From the NCBI GenBank assembly GCA_036489765.1, contig DASXFE010000146.1, positions 1 to 64,000 on the forward strand: a DNA stretch of 64,000 nucleotides, given 5' to 3'. The stretch is from DATARH01 sp036489765 (GTDB taxonomy: Bacteria; Pseudomonadota; Alphaproteobacteria; ATCC43930; CGMCC-115725). The position numbers and the translations under genes were made by a program. Position 1 is the stretch's first letter; the number at the start of each line of letters is the position of its first letter. Below the pieces are notes generated by a model that was given only the letters and a program-made list of their open reading frames with translations, had not been told where the DNA came from and made no database searches. This document shows, one piece after another, positions 9,259 to 18,343 of the stretch.

Positions 9259-12147
9259 ATGCCGCTCGACAGTATGCCGAATTCCCGCCTGGAGGCGCGC
9301 CTGCGCCGCGAGACCCAGGCCGAAATCCTCTTCGACCCGTTCAGCCGCGGGCGCTATTCGACCGACGCCTCGGTCTACCAGCTCGAACCGCTCGGCGTCA
9401 TCGTGCCGAAGACGCGCGAGGACGTCACCGCGGCCTTGCAGATCGCCCGCGAGGAAGGCGTCCCGGTTCTCCCGCGCGGCGGCGGCACATCGCAATGCGG
9501 GCAGACCGTCGGCCGGTCGCTCGTCATCGATTGCAGCAAGTACATGAATGCGGTCGTCTCGCTCGATGTCGAGAACCGGCGGGTCAAGGTGCAGCCCGGC
9601 GTCGTCATGGAACGGCTCAACCAGTCTCTGCGCCGGCACAAGCTGTGGTTTCCCGTCGACGTCTCGACCGGCGACCGGGCGACCATCGGTGGGATGACGG
9701 CCAACAACTCGTGCGGCTCGCGCTCGATCCGTTACGGAAACATGGTCCACAACGTGCGGGCGATCGACGCGATCCTCGCCGACGGCACGGCGGCGCATTT
9801 CGGTGAGCTTCCCGGCAATTTCGGAGAGGAGGTCGCCCCCGAGCGCTATCGCTCGCTGGTGCGCGAGATGCGCGACCTGCATCGGCGCGAGGCCGACGAG
9901 ATCGAGGCGCGGTTCCCCAAGGTGCTGCGCCGGGTCGGCGGCTACAACATCGACATGATTCATGACGAGGGCCACAACATGGCCCACCTGCTTGTGGGTT
10001 CCGAAGGCACCCTCGCCTTCTTCAGCGAGATCGAGCTCGACCTCGCCCCGATCCCGGCGCATCGGACGCTCGGCATCTGTCATTTCCCGACCTTCTATGC
10101 GTCGATGGAGGCGCCGCAGCACATCGTCAAGCTGGGCCCCTCGGCGGTCGAGCTCGTCGACCGCACGATGATCGAGCTGGCGCGCGACAATGCCGTGTTC
10201 CGCCCGATCGTCGACCGCTTCGTCAAGGGCGAGCCCGAGGCGATCCTCCTCACCGAATTCGCCGGCGACGACCCGGAAGACAACATCCGCCGCCTGAAGC
10301 AGCTCGTCGAGCTGATGGGCGATCTCGGCTTCCCCGGCGCTGTCGTCGAGGCGACCGACCAGGGCTTCCAGAGCCAGATCTGGGCCGTCCGCCGCGAGGG
10401 CCTCAACATCATGATGTCGATGAAGGGCGACGGGAAACCGATCTCCTTTATCGAGGACTGCGCGGTCCAGCTCGAAGACCTCGCCGAATACACCGACCGC
10501 CTCACCCAGGTCTTCCACAAGCACGGCACCTACGGCACTTGGTACGCGCACGCCTCGGTCGGCACGCTGCATGTGCGGCCGGTGATCAACCTGAAGCAGG
10601 AGCTCGGCGCGAGGCAGATGCGCGCGATCGCCGAAGAGGCCTTCGCGATGGTGCGCGAATACAAGGGCTCGCATTCGGGCGAGCACGGCGACGGCCTCGT
10701 CCGCTCCGAGCATCACGAGGTCATGTTCGGCAGCCGCATCGTCCGCGCCTTCGAGGAAGTCAAGGACAGCTTCGACCCGGAGGGGCTCTTCAACCCCGGC
10801 AAGATCGTCCGCCCGACCAAGATGGACGATCGCAGCCTCTTCCGCTTCAAGCCCGGCTACACGCAGATCCCGGTCGAGACCGCGCTCGACTGGTCGGAAT
10901 GGGGCGGGTTCGCGAGCGCCGCCGAGATGTGCAACAACAATGGCGCGTGCCGGAAATCCGACCCCGGCGTCATGTGCCCGAGCTATCGCGCGACCGGAGA
11001 CGAGATCCACCTGACCCGCGGCCGGGCCAACACGCTGCGCCTTGCCCTCTCCGGCCAGCTCGGCCCCGACGCGCTGACCTCGGACGCGATGCGCGACACG
11101 ATGGCCCTCTGCGTCTCATGCAAGGGCTGCCGCCGCGAATGCCCGACCGGCATCGACATGGCAAAGATGAAGATCGAGTTCCGCCACCAGTACAACAAGC
11201 GCCACGGCCTTTCCCGCCGCGACCGCCTGATCGCCTATCTGCCCCGCTACGCCCCCTACGCCGCGCGCCTCGCCGGCCTCCTCAACCTGCGCCGCCCCGG
11301 CGGGTTCCTCGCCCGAATGGGCGAGCGCCTCTTCGGCCTCAGCGCCGAGCGCTCGCTGCCGAAATGGTCCCCCCGCCCCTACGGCGCCGCGAGCGCAAAG
11401 GGCGGTGGGCCAGAGGTCCTCCTTCTCGTCGACACCTTCAACCGCTATTTCGAGCCGGAAAACGCGGAGTCGGCCGAGCGCGTGCTAACCCGCGCCGGTT
11501 ACCGCGTGACGACGCCGCAGCCGTCGGGACGCCCGCTCTGCTGCGGCCGCACCTTCCTCGCTGCCGGTCTCGTCGACGAAACAAAAGCCGAGGCCCGGCG
11601 GATGCTCGACGCGCTGGCGCCGGCGATCGCAGACGGAATCCCGATCGTCGGCCTCGAACCCTCGTGCCTCCTGACCCTGCGCGACGAATTCCCGTCGATG
11701 CTGCCCGGCCCCGAGACCGCCGCGCTCGCCGAGCGCGCGCAGCTCTTCGAGGAATTCGTCGTCACCGAGCGCGCTGCCGGCCGCTTCAGCCTCCCCGTCG
11801 CGCCGATGAGCGGGCGCACGGCGGTCTTGCACGGCCACTGCCACCAGAAGGCGTTCGGCACCGCCACGGCCGCCGCGAAAGCTCTGGAGCTGATCCCTGA
11901 CCTCGCGGTCGAGACCTTCGATTCGACCTGCTGCGGCATGGCCGGCTCGTTCGGCTACGAAGCCGAGCATTACGAGACCTCGCTCCGCATCGGCGAGCTC
12001 GGCGTGCTCCCGCGGATGCGCGCCGCCGCTCCCGACGCTCTCATCGCCGCCTGCGGCACGAGCTGCCGGCATCAGATCGCCGACGGCGCCCAGCGCGAAG
12101 CCCGCCACATCGTCCGCATCCTCGACGAGGCCTCGACCCCGCGATGA
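9259..12147 (+). CDS. FAD-binding and Fe-S oxidoreductase (GlcD-GlcF/Dld-type fusion)
   Basis: About 962 residues with two fused modules. The N-terminal half is a VAO-type FAD domain: PVLPRGGGTSQCGQTVG binds the FAD pyrophosphate, followed by GDRATIGGMTANNSCGSRSI and the C-terminal FAD-oxidase segment GEHGDGLVRSEHHE. The C-terminal half is a GlcF/HdrD-like iron-sulfur module with MCNNNGACRK and CVSCKGCRRECPTG (a 4Fe-4S pattern), then two CCG-type regions (LCCGRTF near 763 and STCCGMAGSFGYE near 895). Such fusions oxidise D-lactate, glycolate or related 2-hydroxyacids and pass electrons to the quinone pool or to a cytochrome. No membrane helix is visible. The ATG at 9274 and a TTG at 9241 are possible alternative starts. 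Confidence 0.92.
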   Translation: MPLDSMPNSRLEARLRRETQAEILFDPFSRGRYSTDASVYQLEPLGVIVPKTREDVTAALQIAREEGVPVLPRGGGTSQCGQTVGRSLVIDCSKYMNAVVSLDVENRRVKVQPGVVMERLNQSLRRHKLWFPVDVSTGDRATIGGMTANNSCGSRSIRYGNMVHNVRAIDAILADGTAAHFGELPGNFGEEVAPERYRSLVREMRDLHRREADEIEARFPKVLRRVGGYNIDMIHDEGHNMAHLLVGSEGTLAFFSEIELDLAPIPAHRTLGICHFPTFYASMEAPQHIVKLGPSAVELVDRTMIELARDNAVFRPIVDRFVKGEPEAILLTEFAGDDPEDNIRRLKQLVELMGDLGFPGAVVEATDQGFQSQIWAVRREGLNIMMSMKGDGKPISFIEDCAVQLEDLAEYTDRLTQVFHKHGTYGTWYAHASVGTLHVRPVINLKQELGARQMRAIAEEAFAMVREYKGSHSGEHGDGLVRSEHHEVMFGSRIVRAFEEVKDSFDPEGLFNPGKIVRPTKMDDRSLFRFKPGYTQIPVETALDWSEWGGFASAAEMCNNNGACRKSDPGVMCPSYRATGDEIHLTRGRANTLRLALSGQLGPDALTSDAMRDTMALCVSCKGCRRECPTGIDMAKMKIEFRHQYNKRHGLSRRDRLIAYLPRYAPYAARLAGLLNLRRPGGFLARMGERLFGLSAERSLPKWSPRPYGAASAKGGGPEVLLLVDTFNRYFEPENAESAERVLTRAGYRVTTPQPSGRPLCCGRTFLAAGLVDETKAEARRMLDALAPAIADGIPIVGLEPSCLLTLRDEFPSMLPGPETAALAERAQLFEEFVVTERAAGRFSLPVAPMSGRTAVLHGHCHQKAFGTATAAAKALELIPDLAVETFDSTCCGMAGSFGYEAEHYETSLRIGELGVLPRMRAAAPDALIAACGTSCRHQIADGAQREARHIVRILDEASTPR

Positions 12148-12257
12148 CTCCGGGAGGCGTCGGCTCCTACAGCCTGATCTCCACCGCGATCCGGTCGACG
12201 CTCGTCTGAACCCGACCACCGGAGCTTGCGATAGAGAAGGCGTCGCGCCGACTCCAT

Positions 12258-12274
12258 ATGACGATAATTGTCAT
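12258..12274. repeat. short palindrome in the intergenic region before DUF924
   Basis: ATGAC, seven bases, GTCAT forms a symmetric site in the 217-nt gap 12148-12364. It sits about 90 nt before the DUF924 start codon, where an operator could lie. No partner regulator is adjacent. The rest of the gap shows nothing I can assign. Confidence 0.25.
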
Positions 12275-12364
12275 GGACGACCCCGAATTCCTGTCTTCTG
12301 TGTGATGCGGACTACCTTCCGTTCGAACCTTCGCACTTGGGTCCGAAGCCGATAGGATGAGCGC

Positions 12365-12985
12365 ATGTCGCCCGATATCGATCGGCTCCCGCAGCGAGCC
12401 CGCACCTTTCTCCATTTCTGGTTCGGCGGACCCGACGATCCGGAGCGCTACCACCACAAGCAGATCTGGTTCCGCAGCACGCCCGACTTCGACGCCGCGG
12501 TGCGCGAGAACTTCGCGGCCGACCATGACAAGGCCATGGCCGGTGCCTACGCCGATTGGGAGCAGGCACCGCTCAGCGCGCTCGCCCTCGTGATGCTGCT
12601 CGACCAGGTGCCGCGCAACACCTACCGCTCGACCCCGCGCGCCTATTCGAGCGACCACCTGGCGCTGCCGGCGACCAACCGGGCGATGGCCCGCGGCTTC
12701 GACCGCGAGGTGCCGGACGCGTGGCGCCTCTTCTTCTACCTGCCGCTCGAGCACAGCGAGGTGCTGGCGGATCAGCAGCGCGGGCTCGACCTGCTGCTCT
12801 CGCTGCCGCCGGTGCCGGGGCGACCGACCGACGGGCACATGACGCGCCTGCACCTCGAGATCATCGAGCGCTTCGGTCGCTTCCCGCACCGCAATGCCAT
12901 TCTGGGCAGAGAATCGACCGCCGAGGAACTGGCCTTCCTCATCGAATGCGAGCACCGTTTCGGACAGCCCGCGCCTCCATCATGA
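12365..12985 (+). CDS. DUF924 family protein
   Basis: A 206-residue soluble, all-helical protein of DUF924, which resembles a TPR-like fold and has no established function. Family hallmarks seen here: an N-terminal LHFWFGG, KQIWFRSTPDFDAAVRENF, WEQAPLSALALVMLLDQVPRN, then LFFYLPLEHSE and, near the C-terminus, HLEIIERFGRFPHRNAILGR. Length is normal for the family. It is followed 26 nt later by the alpha/beta hydrolase-domain gene on the same strand, so co-transcription is likely but a shared function is not evident. Confidence 0.9.
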   Translation: MSPDIDRLPQRARTFLHFWFGGPDDPERYHHKQIWFRSTPDFDAAVRENFAADHDKAMAGAYADWEQAPLSALALVMLLDQVPRNTYRSTPRAYSSDHLALPATNRAMARGFDREVPDAWRLFFYLPLEHSEVLADQQRGLDLLLSLPPVPGRPTDGHMTRLHLEIIERFGRFPHRNAILGRESTAEELAFLIECEHRFGQPAPPS

Positions 12986-13011
12986 CCCTGGCCTGACCGG
13001 GAGGATTACCC

Positions 13012-14892
13012 ATGGCGATCACTGACCTCGTCGTTTCCGATATCGCGCCGTTTGCCGACGGGCATGAGTTCGGTGCGGCCGGCGCCTATGTGCGGATCAA
13101 GGGTGTCGCGCACGGCATGCTCGACCCCGCGGCGGCGGCGAATGCCGGGATCGTCGATCTCGACAAGGCGCCGCGCAACGCCAAGGGCCTCGTCGAATAC
13201 GCGACCGACTACGACATCCTGCGGCCGAAAGACCCGCTTCTCGGCAATTCGATCCTCGTCTACGACGTGCCCAATCGCGGCGCCAAGCGCATCTTCAACC
13301 TGCTCGACGACGTCCTGCCGAGTTCGCCCGGCAGCAACGACCCGAAAAACGTCGAGCACGCGGGGCTCGGCTTCCTCCTCGGCCGCGGCTATTCGATCGC
13401 CTGGTCCGGCTGGGACCCGGGCGCGCCGCGCGCCAACGCCAATCTCGGCGCCGACTTCCCCGAGACGCTGGAAAACGGCCGGCCGGTTACCCAGCGCATC
13501 CGCGACGAATTCCACATCGGCACGCGCGCGGCCGGCGACGGCCTGTCGCGCCGCCTCGCCTACCCCGCCGCCTCGCTCGACCAGCCGGCCGCGCAGCTTT
13601 GGGTGCGCAGCCGTGAGAGCGACGCCCGCAGCGAAATCCCTCGCGGCGACTGGCAATTCGTCGACGAGCGCACGATCCGCCTGCTGCCCGAAGGGCGCAA
13701 ATTCGAGCCGATCAAGATCTACGAGATCTGGTACGAGGCGAAAGGCGCCAAGGTGCTCGGCATCGGCTATGCGAGCGTGCGCGACCTCGTCTCGTTCTTC
13801 CGCTATCGCAGCGCCAATCGCGGCGGCATCCCGAACCCGCTGATCTCGACGATGAGCGAAATCCGCCACGCGCTCGGCTTCGGAGTGTCGCAGAGCGGCC
13901 GGTTCCTGCGCCACTTCCTCGATCTCGGGATGAACGGGGACGAAACCGGCCAGCCGGTTTTCGACGGCGTCTTCAGCCACGTCGCCGGCGCCGGCAAGGT
14001 TTTCGCCAACCACCGCTTCGGCATGCCCGGCCGCACCGCGACCCAGCACGAAGACCGGCTCTACCCGGAAAACTGGCCGCCCTTCGGGATGGCGCATCTG
14101 CTCAAGGGCCGCGCGAGCGACCCGAAGGTGATCGAAACCAACAGCGCGACCGAGTACTGGCAAAAGGGCGCCTCGCTGATCCACACCGATCCGGGCACCG
14201 GCGCCGACCTCGCGCTGCCGCCGAACAGCCGCGCCTACCTGATCGCCGGCACGCAGCACGGCGGCCGCCCCGGCGTCGATCCGAAACCCGGCCCCTGCGT
14301 CAACCCGCGCAACTGGCACAGCGCCACACCGGCCTTGCGAGCGCTCTTCCTCGCGCTTGAAGACTGGGTCACAACGGGCACGGAGCCGCCGCCGAGCCGC
14401 GTCCCCAACGCCACCGACCGCACCGCCGTCTCGCCGGGCGAGGTGCGCATGCCGCGGGTCAAAGGGTTCGCCCATGCGCCCGGCATGAACCCGATCGTCG
14501 CGCCGGTCGACTGGATCGACCCGCCGTCCGCCGACGGCCACGTCTATCCCGCGCACGTCTCCGCCGTCGACCACGACGGCAACGAGACCGCCGGCATCCG
14601 CCTTCCCGGCATCGCCGTGCCGCTCGGCACGCATACCGGCTGGAACGTCTACCGCGACCAGCCCGACGAGCTCGCCGACCGCGACGGCTCGTTCATCGCC
14701 TTCGCCCGCACCAAGGCTGAGCGAGAGGCGGCGGACGACCCGCGGCCCTCGCTCGAAGAACGCTACGGCAGCCGCGACGCCTATGCCGCGCAGGTGAGGG
14801 CGGCGGCGGACGCGCTCGTCGCCCAGCGGCTGCTGCTGCCCGAGGATGCCGACCGCTTCGTCGCCGTGGCAAAGGCGTCCGACCGGTTCTGA
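13012..14892 (+). CDS. alpha/beta hydrolase domain-containing protein (Abhydrolase_10 type)
   Basis: A 626-residue protein of the large alpha/beta-hydrolase-domain family found mainly in proteobacteria. Recognisable blocks are FGAAGAYVRIKGVAHG, LVYDVPNRGAKRIFNL, FLLGRGYSIAWSGWDPG, the nucleophile-elbow region GFGVSQSGRFLRHFLDLG (G-x-S-x-S-G around the putative serine), and YLIAGTQHGG with a candidate catalytic histidine near residue 422. The substrate is unknown; no signal peptide is apparent, unlike some relatives that are exported. GGGAGGA lies 6-7 nt before the ATG. It follows DUF924 closely. Confidence 0.85.
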   Translation: MAITDLVVSDIAPFADGHEFGAAGAYVRIKGVAHGMLDPAAAANAGIVDLDKAPRNAKGLVEYATDYDILRPKDPLLGNSILVYDVPNRGAKRIFNLLDDVLPSSPGSNDPKNVEHAGLGFLLGRGYSIAWSGWDPGAPRANANLGADFPETLENGRPVTQRIRDEFHIGTRAAGDGLSRRLAYPAASLDQPAAQLWVRSRESDARSEIPRGDWQFVDERTIRLLPEGRKFEPIKIYEIWYEAKGAKVLGIGYASVRDLVSFFRYRSANRGGIPNPLISTMSEIRHALGFGVSQSGRFLRHFLDLGMNGDETGQPVFDGVFSHVAGAGKVFANHRFGMPGRTATQHEDRLYPENWPPFGMAHLLKGRASDPKVIETNSATEYWQKGASLIHTDPGTGADLALPPNSRAYLIAGTQHGGRPGVDPKPGPCVNPRNWHSATPALRALFLALEDWVTTGTEPPPSRVPNATDRTAVSPGEVRMPRVKGFAHAPGMNPIVAPVDWIDPPSADGHVYPAHVSAVDHDGNETAGIRLPGIAVPLGTHTGWNVYRDQPDELADRDGSFIAFARTKAEREAADDPRPSLEERYGSRDAYAAQVRAAADALVAQRLLLPEDADRFVAVAKASDRF

Positions 14893-14980
14893 CCCGCGAC
14901 GCCCTTGCCGCGAGCGACGGATCGGGTCAGCATCGCGGCCAACGCCGACAATCGCGGTGGTTTTTGGGGGGGAGGAAGCG

Positions 14981-16162
14981 ATGAACGTCTCACGGTTCGC
15001 CGGCCGTACGGCGGCGGGTTTGCTGGTGCTTGCCGGACTAGCCGGCGCGGCTCACGCTCAGTTGATGATCGTCGGCAACGACCAGAAACCCGGCCTGGAC
15101 GCCGACCGCAAGCCGACGATGGGGCCGATGGGCAAGGATACGCTGTCGATCGTCGACATGTCGAAGCCCGCCGCGCTCAAGATCATCGCGACGATCCCGC
15201 TCGACAACACGGTGATCGGCCCGCCGACCAACCTCGCGATTTCCCCGTCGCGCGATATCGCGCTCGTCGCCAACTCGGTCAACGTCAAGGACAAGGACGG
15301 CAAGAACGTGCCCGAGCCGGACGACCGGCTGTTCGTGATCGATCTCAAGGCGAACCCCCCGGCGGTCGTCGACACGCTGCATCTCGGCAAGCAGCCCTCG
15401 GGCATGGCGATCTCGCCCGACGGCAAACTGGCGCTCGTGTGCAATCGCGCCGACGGCTCCGTCTCGGTGCTGTCGATCGACGGCAAGACGGTCAAGCTGA
15501 CGGGGACGGTCGATCTCGGCAAAGCCTCCGATTCCGTTTCCGCCGTCGCGATTACGCCCGACGGCAAGCGCGCGCTTGTTGCCAAATCCGGTGCGAACGA
15601 GATCGCGGTGCTGGCGATCGACGGCGACAAGGTCACCGACACCAAGCAACAGCTCCCGACCGGGATTTTCCCGTACAACGTCGTGATCAGCCCCGACGGC
15701 AAGGTCGCGCTGACCGCCGACAACGGCAATCACGGCACCTCGGACGGCAACGCGGATTCGATCGGCGTCATCGACCTGACCCAGAACCCGATCCGGGTCA
15801 TCAACCACATCGCGGTCGGCGACTCGCCCGAGGGGCTGGCGATCAGCCCGACCGGCAAGATCGCGGTAGCGGTCGAGGCGATGGGATCGAACCAGCCGAC
15901 ATCGAGTTGGTTCTATCACAAGAGCGGACAGGTCAGCGTGCTGAAGATCTCGGGCACCGATGTGAGCAAGGTCGGCACGGTCCAGCTGGGCCAGCTCCCC
16001 GAGGGCGCCGTGTTCAGCGCCGACGGCAGCCATATCTACATCGACGATTTCCTCGATTCGGATCTGTCCGTGCTGGCCGTGCATGGGACCCAGGTCACCA
16101 ACACCGGCAAGAACTTCAAGATGCCGGGTCAGCCGGCATCGATGCGCGGAGGGCCGCAATAG
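14981..16162 (+). CDS. exported YVTN/lactonase-like beta-propeller protein
   Basis: A 393-residue protein with a clear signal peptide (MNVSRFAGRTAAGLL... with a likely cut after AHA, residue 26). The mature part repeats the YVTN pattern: SGMAISPDGKLALVCNR, VAITPDGKRALVAKSG, NVVISPDGKVALTADNG, EGLAISPTGKIAVAVEA and EGAVFSADGSHIYIDD, which fits a seven-bladed propeller. Such proteins are periplasmic or secreted. Some are lactonases, most are of unknown role. GGGGGGAGGAAGCG before the ATG is a strong ribosome site and decides the start against an upstream in-frame extension. The TPR gene begins 7 nt after the stop, so the pair is probably co-translated. Confidence 0.88.
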   Translation: MNVSRFAGRTAAGLLVLAGLAGAAHAQLMIVGNDQKPGLDADRKPTMGPMGKDTLSIVDMSKPAALKIIATIPLDNTVIGPPTNLAISPSRDIALVANSVNVKDKDGKNVPEPDDRLFVIDLKANPPAVVDTLHLGKQPSGMAISPDGKLALVCNRADGSVSVLSIDGKTVKLTGTVDLGKASDSVSAVAITPDGKRALVAKSGANEIAVLAIDGDKVTDTKQQLPTGIFPYNVVISPDGKVALTADNGNHGTSDGNADSIGVIDLTQNPIRVINHIAVGDSPEGLAISPTGKIAVAVEAMGSNQPTSSWFYHKSGQVSVLKISGTDVSKVGTVQLGQLPEGAVFSADGSHIYIDDFLDSDLSVLAVHGTQVTNTGKNFKMPGQPASMRGGPQ

Positions 16163-16169
16163 GGTACCC

Positions 16170-16844
16170 ATGACCACGAGCACCGAGGAAGAGATACCGC
16201 TGCATCGGCGGCACGAAGCCGCCGAGCAGCGCCTGGATGACATCCGCCGCGAGCATGGCGAGGACGATCCCAACACGCTCGCCGCGATGCTCGACCTGGC
16301 CGAGATCACGTTCAACCAGGGTCGGTTGATCGCGACGCGCAAGCTTGAGGAGGCCGTCGTCGCGGCACGCACGCGGCAGCTCGGCGAAAACCATCCGGAC
16401 ACGCTCAGGGCGATGCGCAAGCTCGGCGTGACCCTGGGCGCGCAGGGCGAGCTGGATGCCGCCCGCGACCTGCAGGACCGCGTCGTCACCGCGATGCGCC
16501 AGCTTTGGGGCGACGAGCACGGCGGGACGCTCAGGGCACTCAACAACCTCGCCGGCACCTTCGCGGCCAAAGGCCATCTCGGCACCGCGGAAGCGCTGCT
16601 CCGCGAGACGATTGCGACTTCGTGCCGGGTGCTCGGCGACCAGCATCCCGACACGCTGACCGCGATGGGCAACCTTGCCGCGGTCCTCTGGCAGGAAGGC
16701 AACGAGGAAGAGGCCTACGAGGTCCAGCATTCGGTCACCGATCTCATGCGCAGCGTGCTGGGCCCCGACGCTCCCGCCACCCGCGCCGCCGAAGCGACCC
16801 TCGCGATGATCACCCAGGCAATGACGGTCCCGGAGCGCTTCTAG
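16170..16844 (+). CDS. kinesin-light-chain-type tetratricopeptide protein
   Basis: A 224-residue soluble protein with about four 42-residue TPR units of the kinesin light chain type, each carrying a HPDTL-like turn: GEDDPNTLAAMLDLAEI, GENHPDTLRAMRKLGVTLG, GDEHGGTLRALNNLAGTF and GDQHPDTLTAMGNLAAVLW. These repeats mediate protein-protein contacts. No signal peptide or enzyme domain is present. It starts 7 nt after the exported propeller gene. The MshEN-TPR protein at 52215 has the same TPR style. Confidence 0.82.
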   Translation: MTTSTEEEIPLHRRHEAAEQRLDDIRREHGEDDPNTLAAMLDLAEITFNQGRLIATRKLEEAVVAARTRQLGENHPDTLRAMRKLGVTLGAQGELDAARDLQDRVVTAMRQLWGDEHGGTLRALNNLAGTFAAKGHLGTAEALLRETIATSCRVLGDQHPDTLTAMGNLAAVLWQEGNEEEAYEVQHSVTDLMRSVLGPDAPATRAAEATLAMITQAMTVPERF

Positions 16845-16901
16845 CCCCCGCCACGTCGAGTCGCGCGCCCAGACTGAGACAGTAATGTTCTCTCTATGTT
16901 C

Positions 16902-16930
16902 TTGACAAAATCGCCGGGCGGCGGTAGTAT
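16902..16930 (+). promoter_or_regulatory. orphan sigma70-like promoter
   Basis: TTGACA at 16902-16907, an exactly 17-nt spacer, then TAGTAT at 16925-16930: a perfect -35 and a 4/6 match to the -10 consensus. It points into a convergent intergenic region with no annotated + strand gene for 1.4 kb. A transcript would start near 16937 and could serve the mini-ORF at 16952 or be a small RNA. Confidence 0.5.
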
Positions 16931-16951
16931 TCCGCCGAAGATGATCTCGCG

Positions 16952-17047
16952 ATGACGCTGGCGCATCGCCGCACTGAGCCGATCGTTTTCCGCTGTTGTA
17001 GCTGCTGTTATTCCGCTGATCCGCCGCTGTTATTTTGCTGTTCCTGA
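16952..17047 (+). CDS. candidate cysteine-rich mini-ORF (31 codons)
   Basis: ATG at 16952 opens 31 codons ending in TGA at 17045-17047. The peptide has six cysteines arranged as CC-S-CC near residues 15-19 and CC at 29-30. It begins about 15 nt after the expected start point of the promoter at 16902-16930. A shorter ATG-to-TGA frame overlaps its start codon (ATGA). There is no strong Shine-Dalgarno. It could be a small protein, a Cys-codon leader peptide, or an accident of a region with repeated GCTGTT units. I do not recognise it. Confidence 0.25.
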   Translation: MTLAHRRTEPIVFRCCSCCYSADPPLLFCCS

Positions 17048-17126
17048 CCCCTCGCGATCGCGAATAAGACCGTTTTATCAATCTCTTGTCGGGCTACGCC
17101 TAAAATGCGCACGGGTCGAAGCAGCC

Positions 17127-17738
17127 CTACCCGCCCAGCAGCGCCACCCGGAACCGCTCGCGGCAGGCGGCGAGGTCGAAATTGCGCTTGTAGGGCGGCG
17201 GGTCGGTCGGGGTCACTTTGAGCACGACAAAGGCGCTGCCGTTCCCCTCGCGCAGCATCCGGGCGCCATCGGCGAGGTCGCTTTCGGCGCCGACCGTATG
17301 GGTGCGTTTGATCCCGGCGCCGGCGGCCATCTTTTCGAGGTCGACGCCGAGGCTCGTGTGGCTCTTCTGATACCCGGTCTCGCCGTAATGGCCATTATCA
17401 ACGCAGAGCACGGCGAAATTGGCCGGGTTCATGATCGCGACGGTCGCCAGCGCTCCGATGTTCATCAACAGCTCGCCGTCGCCGGTGACGGCCAGAACAC
17501 GTTTGTCCGGCCGCGCCAGGGCGAGGCCGAGCCCGATCATCACGGCACCACCCATCGCGCCGCCCATCGTATAGATGTGGGCGCCGTCATGCGTCAGCGC
17601 GGCGATGTCGCGCGCGGTGCCGGCGAGGCCGGTGACGAACAGGAAATCCTCGTGCCGCCCGATCAACGCCGGAACGGCGGTGCGGCGGTCGAGGATGAAG
17701 CCATTGGCGGCGGCTTCGGCGAAATCGATCTCGGCCAT
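17127..17738 (-). CDS. ThDP-binding subunit, sulfopyruvate/phosphonopyruvate decarboxylase-like (beta)
   Basis: A 203-residue protein equal to the pyrophosphate-binding domain of a split thiamine-diphosphate enzyme. The ThDP motif starts GDGELLMNIGALA and ends in CVDN about 26 residues later. TMGGAMGGAVMIGLGLAL and NGHYGETGYQKSHT match the corresponding blocks of sulfopyruvate decarboxylase subunit beta (ComE) and phosphonopyruvate decarboxylase. It follows its partner gene by 13 nt. Neither coenzyme M nor phosphonate genes are nearby, so the 2-oxoacid substrate cannot be assigned. Confidence 0.88.
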   Translation of the reverse strand: MAEIDFAEAAANGFILDRRTAVPALIGRHEDFLFVTGLAGTARDIAALTHDGAHIYTMGGAMGGAVMIGLGLALARPDKRVLAVTGDGELLMNIGALATVAIMNPANFAVLCVDNGHYGETGYQKSHTSLGVDLEKMAAGAGIKRTHTVGAESDLADGARMLREGNGSAFVVLKVTPTDPPPYKRNFDLAACRERFRVALLGG

Positions 17739-17751
17739 GCTACCCCTTCTC

Positions 17752-18267
17752 CTAAAACGCCTTGGCGCCGAGCAGCTTCTGGGTCAGCAGCACGGCGACC
17801 CCATTGCCGCCCTGGAACGCCATCGTCAAGGCCGCGCCGACGGTCGGAACCACGTCTTCCGGCCGGTCGATGCGAACGACGATCAATCCCATTTCCTTCA
17901 GGATCGGCTCGACCGCCTGGCCCATCGGAAACTGCCACGGATTCCCCTCGCCGAAATCGCCGCGCATGCTGACGAGGGTCAGAAACGGGAACCGGCCGCC
18001 CTTGACCAGCGACAGCATGTTGATGCAGTTGCCGGCGCCGCTCGACTGCATCAGGAGGACCCCGCGCGCGCCGCCGAGATCCGCGCCGGCGAGCAGTGCC
18101 ACTCCCTCCTCCTCGGTCGTCAGCGCCACCGAATGCACCCCGGGATCGGCGAGTGAGCGGTCGATCAGGACGCGGTGACCGGCATCGGGCACATAGGCGA
18201 ACTGGGTCACGTTATGCCGGCGCAGAAGGTCGTAGAGCTCGTCCTGCCACCGACCTGTTTCTGCCAT
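17752..18267 (-). CDS. ThDP-binding subunit, sulfopyruvate/phosphonopyruvate decarboxylase-like (alpha)
   Basis: A 171-residue protein equal to the pyrimidine-binding domain of a split ThDP enzyme. It contains FAYVPDAGHRVLID, the catalytic-glutamate segment ALTTEEEGVALLAGADLGG, and GVLLMQSSGAGNCINML, which match sulfopyruvate decarboxylase subunit alpha (ComD). With the downstream subunit it makes a complete decarboxylase, probably an alpha/beta heteromer. The start is divergent from the SelW-like selenoprotein gene, with 76 nt between start codons. Confidence 0.88.
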   Translation of the reverse strand: MAETGRWQDELYDLLRRHNVTQFAYVPDAGHRVLIDRSLADPGVHSVALTTEEEGVALLAGADLGGARGVLLMQSSGAGNCINMLSLVKGGRFPFLTLVSMRGDFGEGNPWQFPMGQAVEPILKEMGLIVVRIDRPEDVVPTVGAALTMAFQGGNGVAVLLTQKLLGAKAF

Positions 18268-18343
18268 CGCCCTATTCCTCCGCTGCGGTCCGGCGGCATG
18301 CTATAGTCGCCGCACCGAAACCGCATCGGAAAACGAGGCTGCG

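Noticed and set aside
9172..11010. A 612-codon minus-strand frame
   Set aside because: It is antisense to the FAD/Fe-S oxidoreductase and carries no recognisable motif.
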